Below, in pieces: positions 29,311 to 38,734 of a stretch of 64,000 nucleotides of DNA. Within the stretch, counting starts at the first letter, position 1, and every line of letters starts with the position of its first letter. Location of the stretch: contig NZ_CVSW01000032.1 of NCBI RefSeq assembly GCF_001180265.1, forward strand, positions 310,001 through 374,000, written 5' to 3'. Under the pieces are notes generated by a model. That model saw only the letters and a list, made by a program, of their open reading frames with translations, ran no database searches and was not told the DNA's origin. Position numbers and translations under genes: made by a program. This stretch comes from Prochlorococcus marinus (lineage in GTDB: Bacteria > Cyanobacteriota > Cyanobacteriia > PCC-6307 > Cyanobiaceae).

Positions 29311-30309
29311 TTATAGAGGGGAAAATGGGATAATGGTATTTACTAAACTCATATAAATGGGAATGCCAAGGACTATATTGAATGGAAAAGTTAGACCTAG
29401 CGTAGTTGAAATATAGTAACTAGATTTAGCTTCTGGAACTGTCATTCTCATCGCTGCAGGAACTGCTAAATAAGATGCGCTAGCACATAAAACCACAAAT
29501 AAAAGTGCGTTGCCAGATCCTAAAGATAAAAATCTTGCAACGAAAACACCAATAAATGCGTTAAATAAAGGCATAAAAATGGCAAAGACAATCAAGAAAG
29601 AACCCGCATTCTTCAGTCTGGGTAATCTTTGAGCAGCAACTATTCCCATATCTAATAAGAAGAAGCATTCTGCTCCATAGAATAATTGTCCAGTAAAAGG
29701 CTCCATTTTTGCAATCCCTGAGGGATTACTGGAAGCAGTGAGAAATCCTACAATTAAACTTGAGAGCAATAAATAAACTGATCCATTCAAAAGTGATTCA
29801 TGTAAAATTGCGCTTAGATGCATTTTTCTTGATTTTGGTCTATTTTTGGGAGCTGCAAATTTCACAAGTAATAATCCAACAATTATTGCAGGAGATTCCA
29901 TTAATGCTAAGGCTCCAACCATAAACCCATCAAAAGCTATTTTTTGACTTTCCAAAAAACTTTCTGCGGAAATAAATGTAACAGCACTAATTGAACCGTA
30001 TGCTGCTGCTATTGCGGCTGAATTAAAGACATCAAACTTAAATCTTAAAATTAAAAATCCAATCAACGGTATTACTAAGGACATCAATATTGCAGCGCTT
30101 AAAGTAGGCAATACTTGATCTGTAAAACCACTTTTCTGTATCTCTATACCTCCTTTAAATCCAATAGCGAGGAGCAGATATAAGGAGAAGAGTTTAGGTA
30201 ATGGTGCTGGTATTTCTAAATCAGATTTAAAGAGTACTGATATTGCTCCAATCAAAAAGAAAAGAACTGGTGGGGCTAATACATTTTGCAGAATTGGATT
30301 TATTTCCAT
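29311..30309 (-). CDS. sbtA: SbtA-like sodium-dependent bicarbonate permease
   Basis: 332 residues, about ten hydrophobic helices. SbtA family features are the Y-G-S-I-S-A-V-T-F segment near 115 and the S-A-S-Y-L-A-V-P-A-A-M-R segment near 280, which line the Na+/bicarbonate site. SbtA imports HCO3- at high affinity to feed the carboxysome. It is shorter than the roughly 370-residue Synechocystis protein, mostly in the central cytoplasmic loop, where regulation occurs. It lies 6 bases after the SulP gene and 2 bases before sbtB. Alpha-cyanobacterial members are divergent, so transport activity is inferred. Confidence 0.85.
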   Translation of the reverse strand: MEINPILQNVLAPPVLFFLIGAISVLFKSDLEIPAPLPKLFSLYLLLAIGFKGGIEIQKSGFTDQVLPTLSAAILMSLVIPLIGFLILRFKFDVFNSAAIAAAYGSISAVTFISAESFLESQKIAFDGFMVGALALMESPAIIVGLLLVKFAAPKNRPKSRKMHLSAILHESLLNGSVYLLLSSLIVGFLTASSNPSGIAKMEPFTGQLFYGAECFFLLDMGIVAAQRLPRLKNAGSFLIVFAIFMPLFNAFIGVFVARFLSLGSGNALLFVVLCASASYLAVPAAMRMTVPEAKSSYYISTTLGLTFPFNIVLGIPIYMSLVNTIIPFSPL

Positions 30310-30315
30310 AGATTA

Positions 30316-31968
30316 CTATGCTAATTCATTTAGAGCAGTTTCTAAAGCTTCTTTTCTTGTTTCAATAATGCCTTCAACTCCAAATTTAGCTAATCTATCC
30401 TTCACTTTTTCATTTGCTCCAGCAACAAATGCTTTTCTGGAATTATTTTTTGCTTCTTGCATCATATCCTCTATTGCAAGAGTCGCTGTGACTCCAAGTC
30501 TTGGTACATCAGTTATATCTAATATCAAAACTTTGTAGTTTCTTACAAGCATCATTCTCTCAGATATACCTTTAGCAGCTCCAAAACTAAGTGGTCCTTT
30601 TAGTCTAAATAACATTACTTCTCCTGAACATCTATCAAGAAGTGCTTTTTCATCAGCTGGTAATGCATTTTTTGCTTGATCATCTTCTGATAAAGGATTA
30701 TCCTCATCCATACCCTCTAATTGAGTTTCGGTTATTGAATCAATAGTGAGCATATTTGCTATGAATACACCGACTAAAACTGCCCAAATTAAATCCCAAA
30801 AAACAGTCATTAAAAGTACGCCGTACATTACAACTGATGTTTTTAAAGATAATTTGTGAGCTCTTCTTAAGAATCCCCAATCAATAATATCTAGGCCTAC
30901 TTTTATAAGAATTCCTGCTAGCAATGCAGTTGGTATTTGTTCAGCTAAAGGTCCTGCACCAACTAAAACTATCAACAACACAATCGAGTGAACCATACCA
31001 GAAATGGGAGTTGAACCTCCAGATTTAACATTTATAACTGTTCTCATGGTTGCTCCTGCTCCAGGTAAACCTGAAAACAGACCTGCAACAGCATTTCCTA
31101 TTCCTTGACCAATAAGCTCTCTATCAGAATTATGTTTCGTTTGAGAGATATTATCTGCTACTAGAGATGTCAGTAAGGAGTCAATTGCGCCAAGTACCGC
31201 AAGGACTAATCCTGCTTTGAAAATGATTGGGAAATATTGATTAAAGCTTGGGAAATTTAAAGATGGAACTCCCCTTGGAATTTCTCCAATTCTATCGATA
31301 GCTCCATCTCCAAAAATTAATATTGATATTGGGGTAACTATTAATAGGGCCAAGAGAGGAGAAGGAACCCACTGACTTATTTTTCTAGGAGTAAGAAATA
31401 CTATACCTAGTGTCATTATTGCTACTCCAATAGCAGCCCCATTTGGCTGGAAATTTGAAAATACAGTAGTTAATGATTCGACTACTCCACCTCGAGTGCT
31501 TATTCCAAGTAATGGTCCAATTTGAAGCGCAATGATTATTACTCCAATACCAGACATGAATCCTGAAACAACAGAATATGGAACTAAAGTAATATATTTA
31601 CCTAATTTTAAAATGCCGAATAATATTTGCAGTAAGCCGCCAATAACTACAGCTGCCATAACTAAAGGTAAAATTTGACCTGCAGAAAGATCTCTTGGAA
31701 CTCCTACTGCTGCTAAGCCTGCTACTACACCTGCAACAGTTACACTCATGGGACCGGTAGGTCCACTAACTTGAGCAGGTGTTCCGCCGAATAATGCTGC
31801 TAAAAACCCAACTACTACTGCTCCATATAGTCCATAAATCGCTCCGCCAGGTCCTAACGCAGCATTACCAAAAGCAAGAGCAAGAGGCAAAGCTACCACT
31901 GCGGCTGTGATGCCTCCAAGAATATCGCCTCTTACATTTTTTAGATGAAATCCATTAATTATTTTCAA
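30316..31968 (-). CDS. SulP-family anion transporter with STAS domain (BicA-like)
   Basis: 550 residues: about 12-14 membrane segments (25-400) and a cytoplasmic STAS domain (about 455-550, starting F-R-L-K-G-P-L-S-F). The SulP signature is near the N-terminus, with G-G-I-T-A-A-V-V-A-L-P-L-A-L-A-F-G and a V-S-G-P-T-G-P-M loop. BicA is a SulP Na+/HCO3- symporter, and pairing with SbtA and SbtB supports a bicarbonate role over sulfate. The start is TTG at 31966-31968 with a strong AGGAGA ribosome-binding site ending about 6 bases before it. It is first of the three genes and divergent from hemB. Confidence 0.88.
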   Translation of the reverse strand: MKIINGFHLKNVRGDILGGITAAVVALPLALAFGNAALGPGGAIYGLYGAVVVGFLAALFGGTPAQVSGPTGPMSVTVAGVVAGLAAVGVPRDLSAGQILPLVMAAVVIGGLLQILFGILKLGKYITLVPYSVVSGFMSGIGVIIIALQIGPLLGISTRGGVVESLTTVFSNFQPNGAAIGVAIMTLGIVFLTPRKISQWVPSPLLALLIVTPISILIFGDGAIDRIGEIPRGVPSLNFPSFNQYFPIIFKAGLVLAVLGAIDSLLTSLVADNISQTKHNSDRELIGQGIGNAVAGLFSGLPGAGATMRTVINVKSGGSTPISGMVHSIVLLIVLVGAGPLAEQIPTALLAGILIKVGLDIIDWGFLRRAHKLSLKTSVVMYGVLLMTVFWDLIWAVLVGVFIANMLTIDSITETQLEGMDEDNPLSEDDQAKNALPADEKALLDRCSGEVMLFRLKGPLSFGAAKGISERMMLVRNYKVLILDITDVPRLGVTATLAIEDMMQEAKNNSRKAFVAGANEKVKDRLAKFGVEGIIETRKEALETALNELA

Positions 31969-31980
31969 AGATGCTCTCCT
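31969..31980 (-). promoter_or_regulatory. Strong ribosome binding site deciding a TTG start
   Basis: On the minus strand AGGAGA (31980-31975) precedes TTG by 6 bases. Good Shine-Dalgarno matches are uncommon in this window, so it supports TTG at 31966-31968 as the true start of the SulP transporter. Confidence 0.7.
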
Positions 31981-32192
31981 TAAAATAAATACTTAACTAG
32001 AAGATATTATCTCTTAATGATGTAAATTTGTGAAAAATGAAGTTTGTGCAAAATATTTTTGTAACTTTTTTTTCTCTTATTTAAATAAATTTTAGTTAAT
32101 TTTCCTGAACAAAAGGAGTCTCTGATTGATTTAAGTGTGATGTGAGCGACTAATGTATTAAATAAATATTTTTTAATTTAAATAATATTCAA

Positions 32193-33194
32193 ATGAATTC
32201 GATTATTCGTCCAAGAAGATTAAGAAGGTCTCAGGCAATTAGAGAAATGGTAAGAGAAAACCATCTAAAAGCTTCGGACTTTATATATCCATTATTTATT
32301 CATGAAAAAGATTTTAAAGAGGAAATTTCGGCAATGCCAGGAACTTTTAGATGGGATATGAATGGCTTAATAAAGGAGGTCACTAGGGCATGGGAATTGG
32401 GAATAAGGTGTATTGTTCTTTTTCCAAAAATAAACGATAGCTTAAAGACTGAAAATGGAGCAGAGTGTTTTAACGAAGACGGTTTAATTCCTAGAGCTAT
32501 TCGAATATTAAAAAAAGAGATTCCAGAAATGGCAATAATGACAGATGTTGCCTTGGACCCTTACTCGTGTGATGGACATGATGGCTTAGTTGATGAAACT
32601 GGAAAAATATTGAATGATGAAACGATTGAAATTTTAAAAAAACAAGCTTTAACTCAAGCTAGATCTGGAGCAGATTTTATCGGCCCTAGTGACATGATGG
32701 ATGGGAGAGTTGGAGCAATTAGGACTGCTCTTGATAGTGAAGGATTTAGTGATGTAGGTATTATTAGTTATACAGCTAAATATTCATCTGCTTATTATGG
32801 TCCGTTTAGAACTGCTTTAGATTCGGCTCCTAAAGAAAATAGTAAGAAAATAATTCCAGACAATAAGTCTACATATCAAATGGACCCTGCAAATTCAAAA
32901 GAGGCATTAATTGAATCTGCATTGGATCAGTATGAAGGAGCTGATATTTTGATGGTAAAACCAGGAATTTCATATTTGGATATTGTTTATAGACTTAGCA
33001 CATTTTCAAATAAGCCCATCGCTGCATACAACGTTAGTGGGGAGTACTCCATGATAAAGTCTGCTGCTATGAAGAACTGGATTAACGAAAAAGATATTGT
33101 TTTAGAGACATTGCTTAGTTTTAAAAGAGCAGGAGCAAAATTAATACTCACTTATCATGCTTGTGATGCATCTCAATGGTTGCAGGATACTTAA
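32193..33194 (+). CDS. hemB: Porphobilinogen synthase (delta-aminolevulinate dehydratase)
   Basis: 333 residues. HemB condenses two 5-aminolevulinates to porphobilinogen for haem and chlorophyll. The Schiff-base lysines lie in S-Y-T-A-K-Y and M-V-K-P-G. The metal-site region D-V-A-L-D-P-Y-S-C-D-G-H-D-G has aspartates where Zn enzymes have the cysteine triad, matching Mg-type enzymes of phototrophs. ATG start. The upstream region of about 220 bases also serves the divergent bicarbonate transport cluster. Confidence 0.97.
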   Translation: MNSIIRPRRLRRSQAIREMVRENHLKASDFIYPLFIHEKDFKEEISAMPGTFRWDMNGLIKEVTRAWELGIRCIVLFPKINDSLKTENGAECFNEDGLIPRAIRILKKEIPEMAIMTDVALDPYSCDGHDGLVDETGKILNDETIEILKKQALTQARSGADFIGPSDMMDGRVGAIRTALDSEGFSDVGIISYTAKYSSAYYGPFRTALDSAPKENSKKIIPDNKSTYQMDPANSKEALIESALDQYEGADILMVKPGISYLDIVYRLSTFSNKPIAAYNVSGEYSMIKSAAMKNWINEKDIVLETLLSFKRAGAKLILTYHACDASQWLQDT

Positions 33195-33256
33195 AAACTC
33201 ATTATTAACACAAATTTGGTTTATTCTTAGATAAGTAATAAATTAATTGCTTTGTT

Positions 33257-33643
33257 TTGAATTTTTCACAAGGAGTAAATAGGATTGGTCACATTGCACT
33301 TAGAGTGGATAATCTCGAAAGGGCGAAATCTTTTTATATTAAGCTGGGTATGAATTTGGTGTGGGATGATAAAGATTGGTCTTATTTAGAGGTAGGTAAA
33401 GGGAAAGATGGACTTGCATTGTTAGGCCCTGACTACAAAGCTGCGGGACCTCACTTTGCTTTTCATTTTGAAAATAAAAAAGAAGTGGAAAATATTCAAA
33501 ATGATTTAAAAGATTCTGGTGTAAAAGTTGGTCCTTTACATGAGCATAGAGATGGAACAGCATCTTTTTATATGAAGGATACTGAAGGAAACTGGCTTGA
33601 GATGCTTTATGTTCCTCCTGAAGGGATTCAATCGAATGTTTGA
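33257..33643 (+). CDS. VOC (glyoxalase/bleomycin-resistance) superfamily protein
   Basis: 128 residues. The family pattern is visible: I-G-H-I-A-L-R-V near residue 10 with a potential metal histidine, H-F-A-F-H-F near 72, and D-T-E-G-N-W-L-E near the end with a ligand glutamate. The layout suits lactoylglutathione lyase-like enzymes, but substrate is unassigned. The frame starts at TTG 33257 without a ribosome site, while AAGGAG lies inside at about 33270-33275, so the true start may be slightly downstream at a non-standard codon (ATT near 33284). Its TGA overlaps a TTG in the mutS2 frame. Confidence 0.82.
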   Translation: MNFSQGVNRIGHIALRVDNLERAKSFYIKLGMNLVWDDKDWSYLEVGKGKDGLALLGPDYKAAGPHFAFHFENKKEVENIQNDLKDSGVKVGPLHEHRDGTASFYMKDTEGNWLEMLYVPPEGIQSNV

Positions 33644-33657
33644 TTCTTTTTTTCTGT

Positions 33658-36069
33658 ATGCAAGAGAAAAGTTATTCTAAAAAATCATATTCAGATAACA
33701 CCTTAGAAGAAGAATCTATAAACCTTTTAGAGTGGGATTCATTAAAAACGCATTTGTCTTCATTCGCCTCAACTGAAATGGGTAAACGATCAATTTTAAG
33801 TTTTGTTATACCTTCAGAATACGAAGCATCTAAAAGACTTTTGAATGAAACTGTTGAAATTAATGAGTTAGAAAAAAATTTAGATAAATCAATTAGTTTT
33901 TCTGGTGTTTTTGATATTAGTAGAAATATTGAAATTTGTTCGAAGGGAGGTGTAATTTCATCTTCTGAATTATTAGATATAGCGAAAACAATTGCTGCAG
34001 CAAGAAATTTAAAAAAAATCTTATTAGATTTTGAACAAAGGCCTTATATTTCATCATTCACAAAAAATTTAATTGACCATCAGAATATCGAAACGATTTT
34101 TAAAAAAGGCATTGAATCTAATGGAAGGATTTCAGACAATGCTAGTAATGAACTATCTATTCTTAGAAAAGAATTTTTATCTAAAAAACTTGAAAGAAAA
34201 ATATTAGTTGAGAAATTTATTCAAAAGAATTTAGCTTATTTGCAGGATACTACTATTGGAGATCGATATGGAAGGCCTGTTTTAGCAGTGAAAGTTAATT
34301 ATGTAGATAAATTTAAAGGAATAATTCATGACTCTTCATCTTCAGGAAATACAGTATATTTTGAACCTGAAAGTGTAGTAACTAAAGGTAATAAGATTGC
34401 TTCTTTAGAGGCTAGGATCACAGCAGAAGAATTTAAATTACTTAAGAAATGGTCTCAGGTTGTTTGTGATAATTCAAAAAATCTTATTGAAATGGCATCC
34501 ATTTTATTAAGATTAGAAAATGCCCTAACTCGTTCAAGATATTCGAAATGGATTGGAGGTAAAACTCCTACATTTGAGAAAAATCCTATTATTTCTTTAA
34601 TTGGTTTTTCTCATCCATTATTGATTTGGGAACATAAGAAAAAAGGAGCACCTCCACCAGTAGCTGTCGATTTCTATATAAATAGAAATATTAAGGTTGT
34701 AGCTATTACAGGTCCAAATACTGGAGGTAAAACAGCGGCTTTAAAAGGTTTGGGCTTGTCTTTACTTATGGCTAGAGCAGGATTATTGATACCTTCAACT
34801 AATAATCCTATTATTCCGTTTTGTCCAAATATATATGTGGATATAGGAGATAATCAATCATTAGAAGAAAATTTATCTACCTTCAGTGGGCATATATCCC
34901 GCATAAAAGAGATATTAGATTCACTTGATTATAAGAAAGGATTATCAGTTGTTTTGTTAGATGAGATTGGATCTGGCACAGATCCTCTTGAAGGAAGTGC
35001 TCTTGCGATGGCTTTATTAAAAGAATTTGCAAATAAATCTGATATCACTTTGGCAACTACACATTATGGAGATATTAAGGCTTTAAAATATAATGACTCA
35101 AGATTTGAAAACGTATCAGTTGCCTTTGATGAGGAATCTTTTAAGCCAAAATATATACTTAACTGGGGTATTCCTGGGAGAAGTAATGCTTTGTCAATTG
35201 CTAAGAGAATTGGTCTCGATGAAAGCATACTCAATGAAGCTGCAAATTATCTAAAGCCAAAAGAAGTTGACAACATTAACAGTATTATTAAAGGACTTGA
35301 GGAAGAGAGGATTAAACAACAAAATTCTGCAGAAGCGGCTGCAGAATTGATTGCAAGGACTGAAATATTACATGATGAACTGAAGAGAAATTATGAATAT
35401 CAAAAAATAAATGCTCAAAAAATCCAGGAAATTGAAAGGACTAAATTATCAAAACATATTATATCCGCTAAAAAAGAGGTGATAGATTTGATTAAAAAAT
35501 TAAGAGATAAAAATGTTAATGGAGAGGATACGAGAATTATTGGAAAAAGATTAAAGGAAATTGAGACGGAACATTTAACCCAAAAAAAATCTGAAAAGTC
35601 AATATCATGGAACCCTCAGGTAGGCGATTTTGTAAAGATTAAAAGTCTAAATAGTACGGGACAAATTGTAGATTTAGATAAAAAAGGTGGTTTTTATGAA
35701 ATTAAATGTGGTTCATTTAGAAGCACATTATCTCTAAATGACTTTGAAGGTATTAATGGAGAAAAACCTAATTTTGAAAGGTCAAAAATTGAGATCAAGT
35801 CTACAAGAGAAGATTTTTCTTTTTCTAAAATTAGAACTAGTAAAAATACAATTGACGTAAGAGGGTTAAGAGTTCATGAAGCCGAAATAATTATTGAGGA
35901 GAAAATTAGAAAATTTCATGGACCGTTATGGATTGTTCATGGAATTGGTACAGGTAAATTAAAGAAAGGACTAAGAAATTGGTTATCAGGTTTGAATTAT
36001 GTTGATAAGATTGAAGATGCAGCCAACAACGAGGGTGGCCCAGGTTGCAGTATTGCGTGGATAAAATAA
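33658..36069 (+). CDS. mutS2: Endonuclease MutS2
   Basis: About 803 residues from the ATG at 33658; the frame is open from TTG at 33640, which overlaps the preceding stop and could be a coupled start. MutS2 has the MutS core and ATPase but no mismatch-binding domain. It is associated with recombination suppression and, in some bacteria, with rescue of collided ribosomes. Visible are Walker A G-P-N-T-G-G-K-T, Walker B L-L-D-E-I-G-S-G-T-D-P, a coiled coil after it, and a C-terminal Smr nuclease domain starting I-D-V-R-G-L-R-V-H with H-G-I-G-T-G. It is followed by obgE, 40 bases downstream. Confidence 0.95.
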   Translation: MQEKSYSKKSYSDNTLEEESINLLEWDSLKTHLSSFASTEMGKRSILSFVIPSEYEASKRLLNETVEINELEKNLDKSISFSGVFDISRNIEICSKGGVISSSELLDIAKTIAAARNLKKILLDFEQRPYISSFTKNLIDHQNIETIFKKGIESNGRISDNASNELSILRKEFLSKKLERKILVEKFIQKNLAYLQDTTIGDRYGRPVLAVKVNYVDKFKGIIHDSSSSGNTVYFEPESVVTKGNKIASLEARITAEEFKLLKKWSQVVCDNSKNLIEMASILLRLENALTRSRYSKWIGGKTPTFEKNPIISLIGFSHPLLIWEHKKKGAPPPVAVDFYINRNIKVVAITGPNTGGKTAALKGLGLSLLMARAGLLIPSTNNPIIPFCPNIYVDIGDNQSLEENLSTFSGHISRIKEILDSLDYKKGLSVVLLDEIGSGTDPLEGSALAMALLKEFANKSDITLATTHYGDIKALKYNDSRFENVSVAFDEESFKPKYILNWGIPGRSNALSIAKRIGLDESILNEAANYLKPKEVDNINSIIKGLEEERIKQQNSAEAAAELIARTEILHDELKRNYEYQKINAQKIQEIERTKLSKHIISAKKEVIDLIKKLRDKNVNGEDTRIIGKRLKEIETEHLTQKKSEKSISWNPQVGDFVKIKSLNSTGQIVDLDKKGGFYEIKCGSFRSTLSLNDFEGINGEKPNFERSKIEIKSTREDFSFSKIRTSKNTIDVRGLRVHEAEIIIEEKIRKFHGPLWIVHGIGTGKLKKGLRNWLSGLNYVDKIEDAANNEGGPGCSIAWIK

Positions 36070-36109
36070 AATTTAAAATATCTAGAAAATAATTTAATAA
36101 ACTTATTAA

Positions 36110-37093
36110 GTGCAATTTATTGATCAAGCCAAGATTATTCTTAAAGCTGGAAAAGGTGGAAATGGAATAGTTTCATTTAGAAGAGAAAAATTCGTTCCTG
36201 CTGGAGGACCTTCGGGGGGAAACGGTGGCAGAGGGGGTTCAGTTATTTTGATCGCTGATAATAATCTTCAAACATTATTAGATTTCAAATTCAAACGTGA
36301 AATAATTGCTGAAGATGGATGCAAAGGAGGTCCTAATAAGAGATCAGGTGCTTCAGGTGAGGATACAATCCTTAAAGTACCCTGCGGTACAGAAATAAGG
36401 GATATTAAAACCGGCATTATTTTAGGAGACTTAACTAAACATAAACAGAGTTTAACTATTGCCATTGGAGGAAGAGGTGGACATGGTAATGCTTACTATT
36501 TAAGTAATCAAAATAGAGCCCCTGAATCATTCACTGAAGGAAAAGATGGTGAGATATGGGAGGTTCAATTAGAACTAAAACTTCTTGCAGAGGTTGGGAT
36601 TATAGGTCTTCCAAATGCTGGGAAAAGTACCTTGATTTCTGTTGTATCATCTGCCCGTCCAAAAATCGCAAATTATCCTTTCACAACTCTAATACCTAAC
36701 TTAGGTGTAGTAAGAAAAATTGATGGGAATGGTTGCCTTTTTGCTGATATTCCTGGATTAATATCAGGGGCAGCTGATGGAGTAGGTTTGGGCCATGATT
36801 TTTTAAGGCATATCCAAAGAACGAAGATACTTGTTCACTTAATTGATGCAATTGCAGAAAATCCTTTAAATGATTTTGAGATAATTGAGCAGGAATTAAA
36901 AAAATATGGAAAAGGTCTTTTAGATAAAGAGAGGATAATAGTATTGAATAAAATGGAGCTGGTAGATGATAATTATTTGAAAATAATTTCAAAAAAGTTA
37001 GAAGATTTATCTAAAAAGAAAGTTTTAGTTATTTCTTCATCTTTAAAAAAAGGTTTATCTTCACTGCTTTCTGAAGTGTGGAAAAGGATCTAA
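36110..37093 (+). CDS. obgE: GTPase ObgE/CgtA
   Basis: 327 residues. The glycine-rich Obg domain (1-157) is followed by a G domain with G-L-P-N-A-G-K-S-T (G1), Y-P-F-T-T-L (switch I), D-I-P-G-L-I (G3) and N-K-M-E (G4). The extra C-terminal OCT domain of some homologues is absent. Obg assists late 50S assembly and stress response. The start is GTG at 36110-36112, where the family N-terminus (F-I-D-Q-A) begins immediately. It follows mutS2 on the same strand. Confidence 0.97.
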   Translation: MQFIDQAKIILKAGKGGNGIVSFRREKFVPAGGPSGGNGGRGGSVILIADNNLQTLLDFKFKREIIAEDGCKGGPNKRSGASGEDTILKVPCGTEIRDIKTGIILGDLTKHKQSLTIAIGGRGGHGNAYYLSNQNRAPESFTEGKDGEIWEVQLELKLLAEVGIIGLPNAGKSTLISVVSSARPKIANYPFTTLIPNLGVVRKIDGNGCLFADIPGLISGAADGVGLGHDFLRHIQRTKILVHLIDAIAENPLNDFEIIEQELKKYGKGLLDKERIIVLNKMELVDDNYLKIISKKLEDLSKKKVLVISSSLKKGLSSLLSEVWKRI

Positions 37094-37178
37094 CTTAAAT
37101 TTAAAATTTTTTTGTAAAAAAAACACTTGATTTAATAATGAAAATTAGTCATAAATAAGATACCTCTTTAAACACAAT

Positions 37179-37361
37179 ATGAATTTCTATACTTGCTTTG
37201 ATCAACAAGGAAAAATAATAGCTAGATGTCAAACCATTCAAGATATTGAGGTTTTGAAGAAAATGGGAAGACCAATTGTAGAAGTCAAGGAAATGAAAAA
37301 TGAAGAGTCGGTTGTATGTTCACTTACAGGAAGTCCTTCCGACTTTAATAGAGATTACTAA
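37179..37361 (+). CDS. Small conserved hypothetical protein
   Basis: 60 residues, ATG start, no recognised domain. It contains a two-cysteine spacing (C6 and C17) plus one later cysteine near 47, a mixed alpha/beta pattern and no membrane segment. A strong terminator follows 8 bases after the stop, which supports it as an independent expressed gene. It lies between obgE and the CP12 gene (convergent). Function unknown. Confidence 0.65.
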   Translation: MNFYTCFDQQGKIIARCQTIQDIEVLKKMGRPIVEVKEMKNEESVVCSLTGSPSDFNRDY

Positions 37362-37368
37362 TACAATT

Positions 37369-37397
37369 AAAAAAAAAGGGCTTAAAAGCCCTTTTTT
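37369..37397. terminator. Bidirectional intrinsic terminator
   Basis: A-run (37369-37377), GGGCTT (37378-37383), AA loop, AAGCCC (37386-37391), then T6 (37392-37397). The symmetric A-stem-T layout lets it terminate both the 60-residue gene on plus and the CP12 gene on minus, which converge here. Confidence 0.85.
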
Positions 37398-37422
37398 AAT
37401 GTGCATTATCTATCAAAAAAAC

Positions 37423-37641
37423 TTAATCATCATAAACAAGACATTCTGGTTCATCCGGGTTGGCATCGCAGAATAGTTCCAAAGCATTAGGGTCATGTTT
37501 ATCATCTGGATGATGATCCTTATACTCTTCGAGTTCTTTTAGCTCTTCAGTTAAATGTCTGACCTTTGGAAGGTTGCCCTCTGCTTTTGCAGATTCGATT
37601 TCCGATTGATCTTTTTGGATGTGTTCGTCAATGGATTTCAT
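37423..37641 (-). CDS. CP12-like Calvin-cycle regulator (short form)
   Basis: 72 residues from ATG at 37641; the frame opens up to 12 residues earlier at 37677. The C-terminus (F-C-D-A-N-P-D-E-P-E-C-L-V-Y-D-D) is the CP12 GAPDH-binding tail with its cysteine pair. CP12 bridges GAPDH and phosphoribulokinase in the dark under oxidising conditions. The N-terminal cysteine pair and the A-W-D-x-V-E-E-L core of typical CP12 are missing, and the N-terminal half is a charged helix. PRK binding may therefore be altered. The shorter start gives the length expected for picocyanobacterial CP12, but no Shine-Dalgarno decides it. Confidence 0.85.
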   Translation of the reverse strand: MKSIDEHIQKDQSEIESAKAEGNLPKVRHLTEELKELEEYKDHHPDDKHDPNALELFCDANPDEPECLVYDD

Positions 37642-37766
37642 TTTAAGCTTTCGTACTTTAGTAGACATACTTAACATAGTTAATTTCTAATGAAATTGCA
37701 TTATCTATGAACTAAATAAGTGTTCATTACAACATCATTTTTTTTGAAATGAATTTATTTAATTTT

Positions 37767-38711
37767 TTAGGTCTCTACTTTCATTATTTCCTTTAGCGAT
37801 GGTAAAACTGGGATTATTTGATTTGGATTTAAAGGAAATAAAGCTTTGTAGTAATCTTTTTTCCATTCATTATCAAAGCATGTACTATTTACGTTAGATA
37901 ATTTAAAGAAATTTAATCTCCATTCAATAATCTTTTCAAAACTTGATAATTCTTTTTCAGTACATTTGAAAAGTTTGCTATATATCAATTCCCATCTTAT
38001 AAGCGTTGGAAAAAGGTAAATATCTGCATAAGTTAACTCTTCTCCAAATATCCATTCCCCTTTATGTTTCTGTAGTAAATTTTCAATTTCATTTATAGCT
38101 AAGAAAAGATTTTTACTTGCTTTTTTGTAAGCTGACTGGTTTCTGGCGAAACCACATTTGTATACTCCATCATTAATGCTGTTATTAATTAAATCTAAAA
38201 ATTTTTGATTACAGTCTTTAATACTTAATGCCTGATATCTCGATTCACTTTTTATTGAATTGAGTAGTCTTATAATCTGTGAACTTTCATTAGACAGAAT
38301 GTTTACTTCATCTTTTACAAAGCTAATTAAAAGAGGTAATGTCGCTCTAAAAATAATCTTTTTATTAGCTTTTTTGTAAAGGTCTGAAAGTCTTATGCAT
38401 CCCTTAATCTTTGTATTGAAAATCCATTCGCCATGCTCAACATCTGCCTTTAAAAAAATTACTTTAACTTTTTTAGATAAATCTTTAATTTCGTGTACGA
38501 GTAAAGTTCTTTGACACCATGGACAAGAATGACCTACTAATAAATAAATTTGTCCATTCTCATTATTTATTTCGTATTCACTTTTAATGGTTATACCTTT
38601 AGGTCTTTTATAATTACCATGTAAATCTGATGGCGCGAAGCCATTCATTAATTGGGTCCAAAACCAAAACCAGAATTTTCTGGAGGCCTTTATGAGGTAT
38701 TTATTTTGCAT
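37767..38711 (-). CDS. Glutathione S-transferase-like protein, ECM4/YqjG type
   Basis: 314 residues. A thioredoxin-fold N-terminal region contains H-S-C-P-W-C-Q-R-T near residue 60, and an all-helical GST C-terminal domain contains Y-A-D-I-Y-L-F-P-T near 225. The layout resembles glutathionyl-hydroquinone reductases (ECM4/YqjG), whose active-site cysteine lies in C-P-W-A. Here a second cysteine gives C-P-W-C, more like a glutaredoxin. Substrate is unknown. ATG start, divergent from the aspartoacylase-like gene by 23 bases. Confidence 0.82.
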   Translation of the reverse strand: MQNKYLIKASRKFWFWFWTQLMNGFAPSDLHGNYKRPKGITIKSEYEINNENGQIYLLVGHSCPWCQRTLLVHEIKDLSKKVKVIFLKADVEHGEWIFNTKIKGCIRLSDLYKKANKKIIFRATLPLLISFVKDEVNILSNESSQIIRLLNSIKSESRYQALSIKDCNQKFLDLINNSINDGVYKCGFARNQSAYKKASKNLFLAINEIENLLQKHKGEWIFGEELTYADIYLFPTLIRWELIYSKLFKCTEKELSSFEKIIEWRLNFFKLSNVNSTCFDNEWKKDYYKALFPLNPNQIIPVLPSLKEIMKVET

Positions 38712-38734
38712 AAAATTTTATTTTTAAAGAAAAA

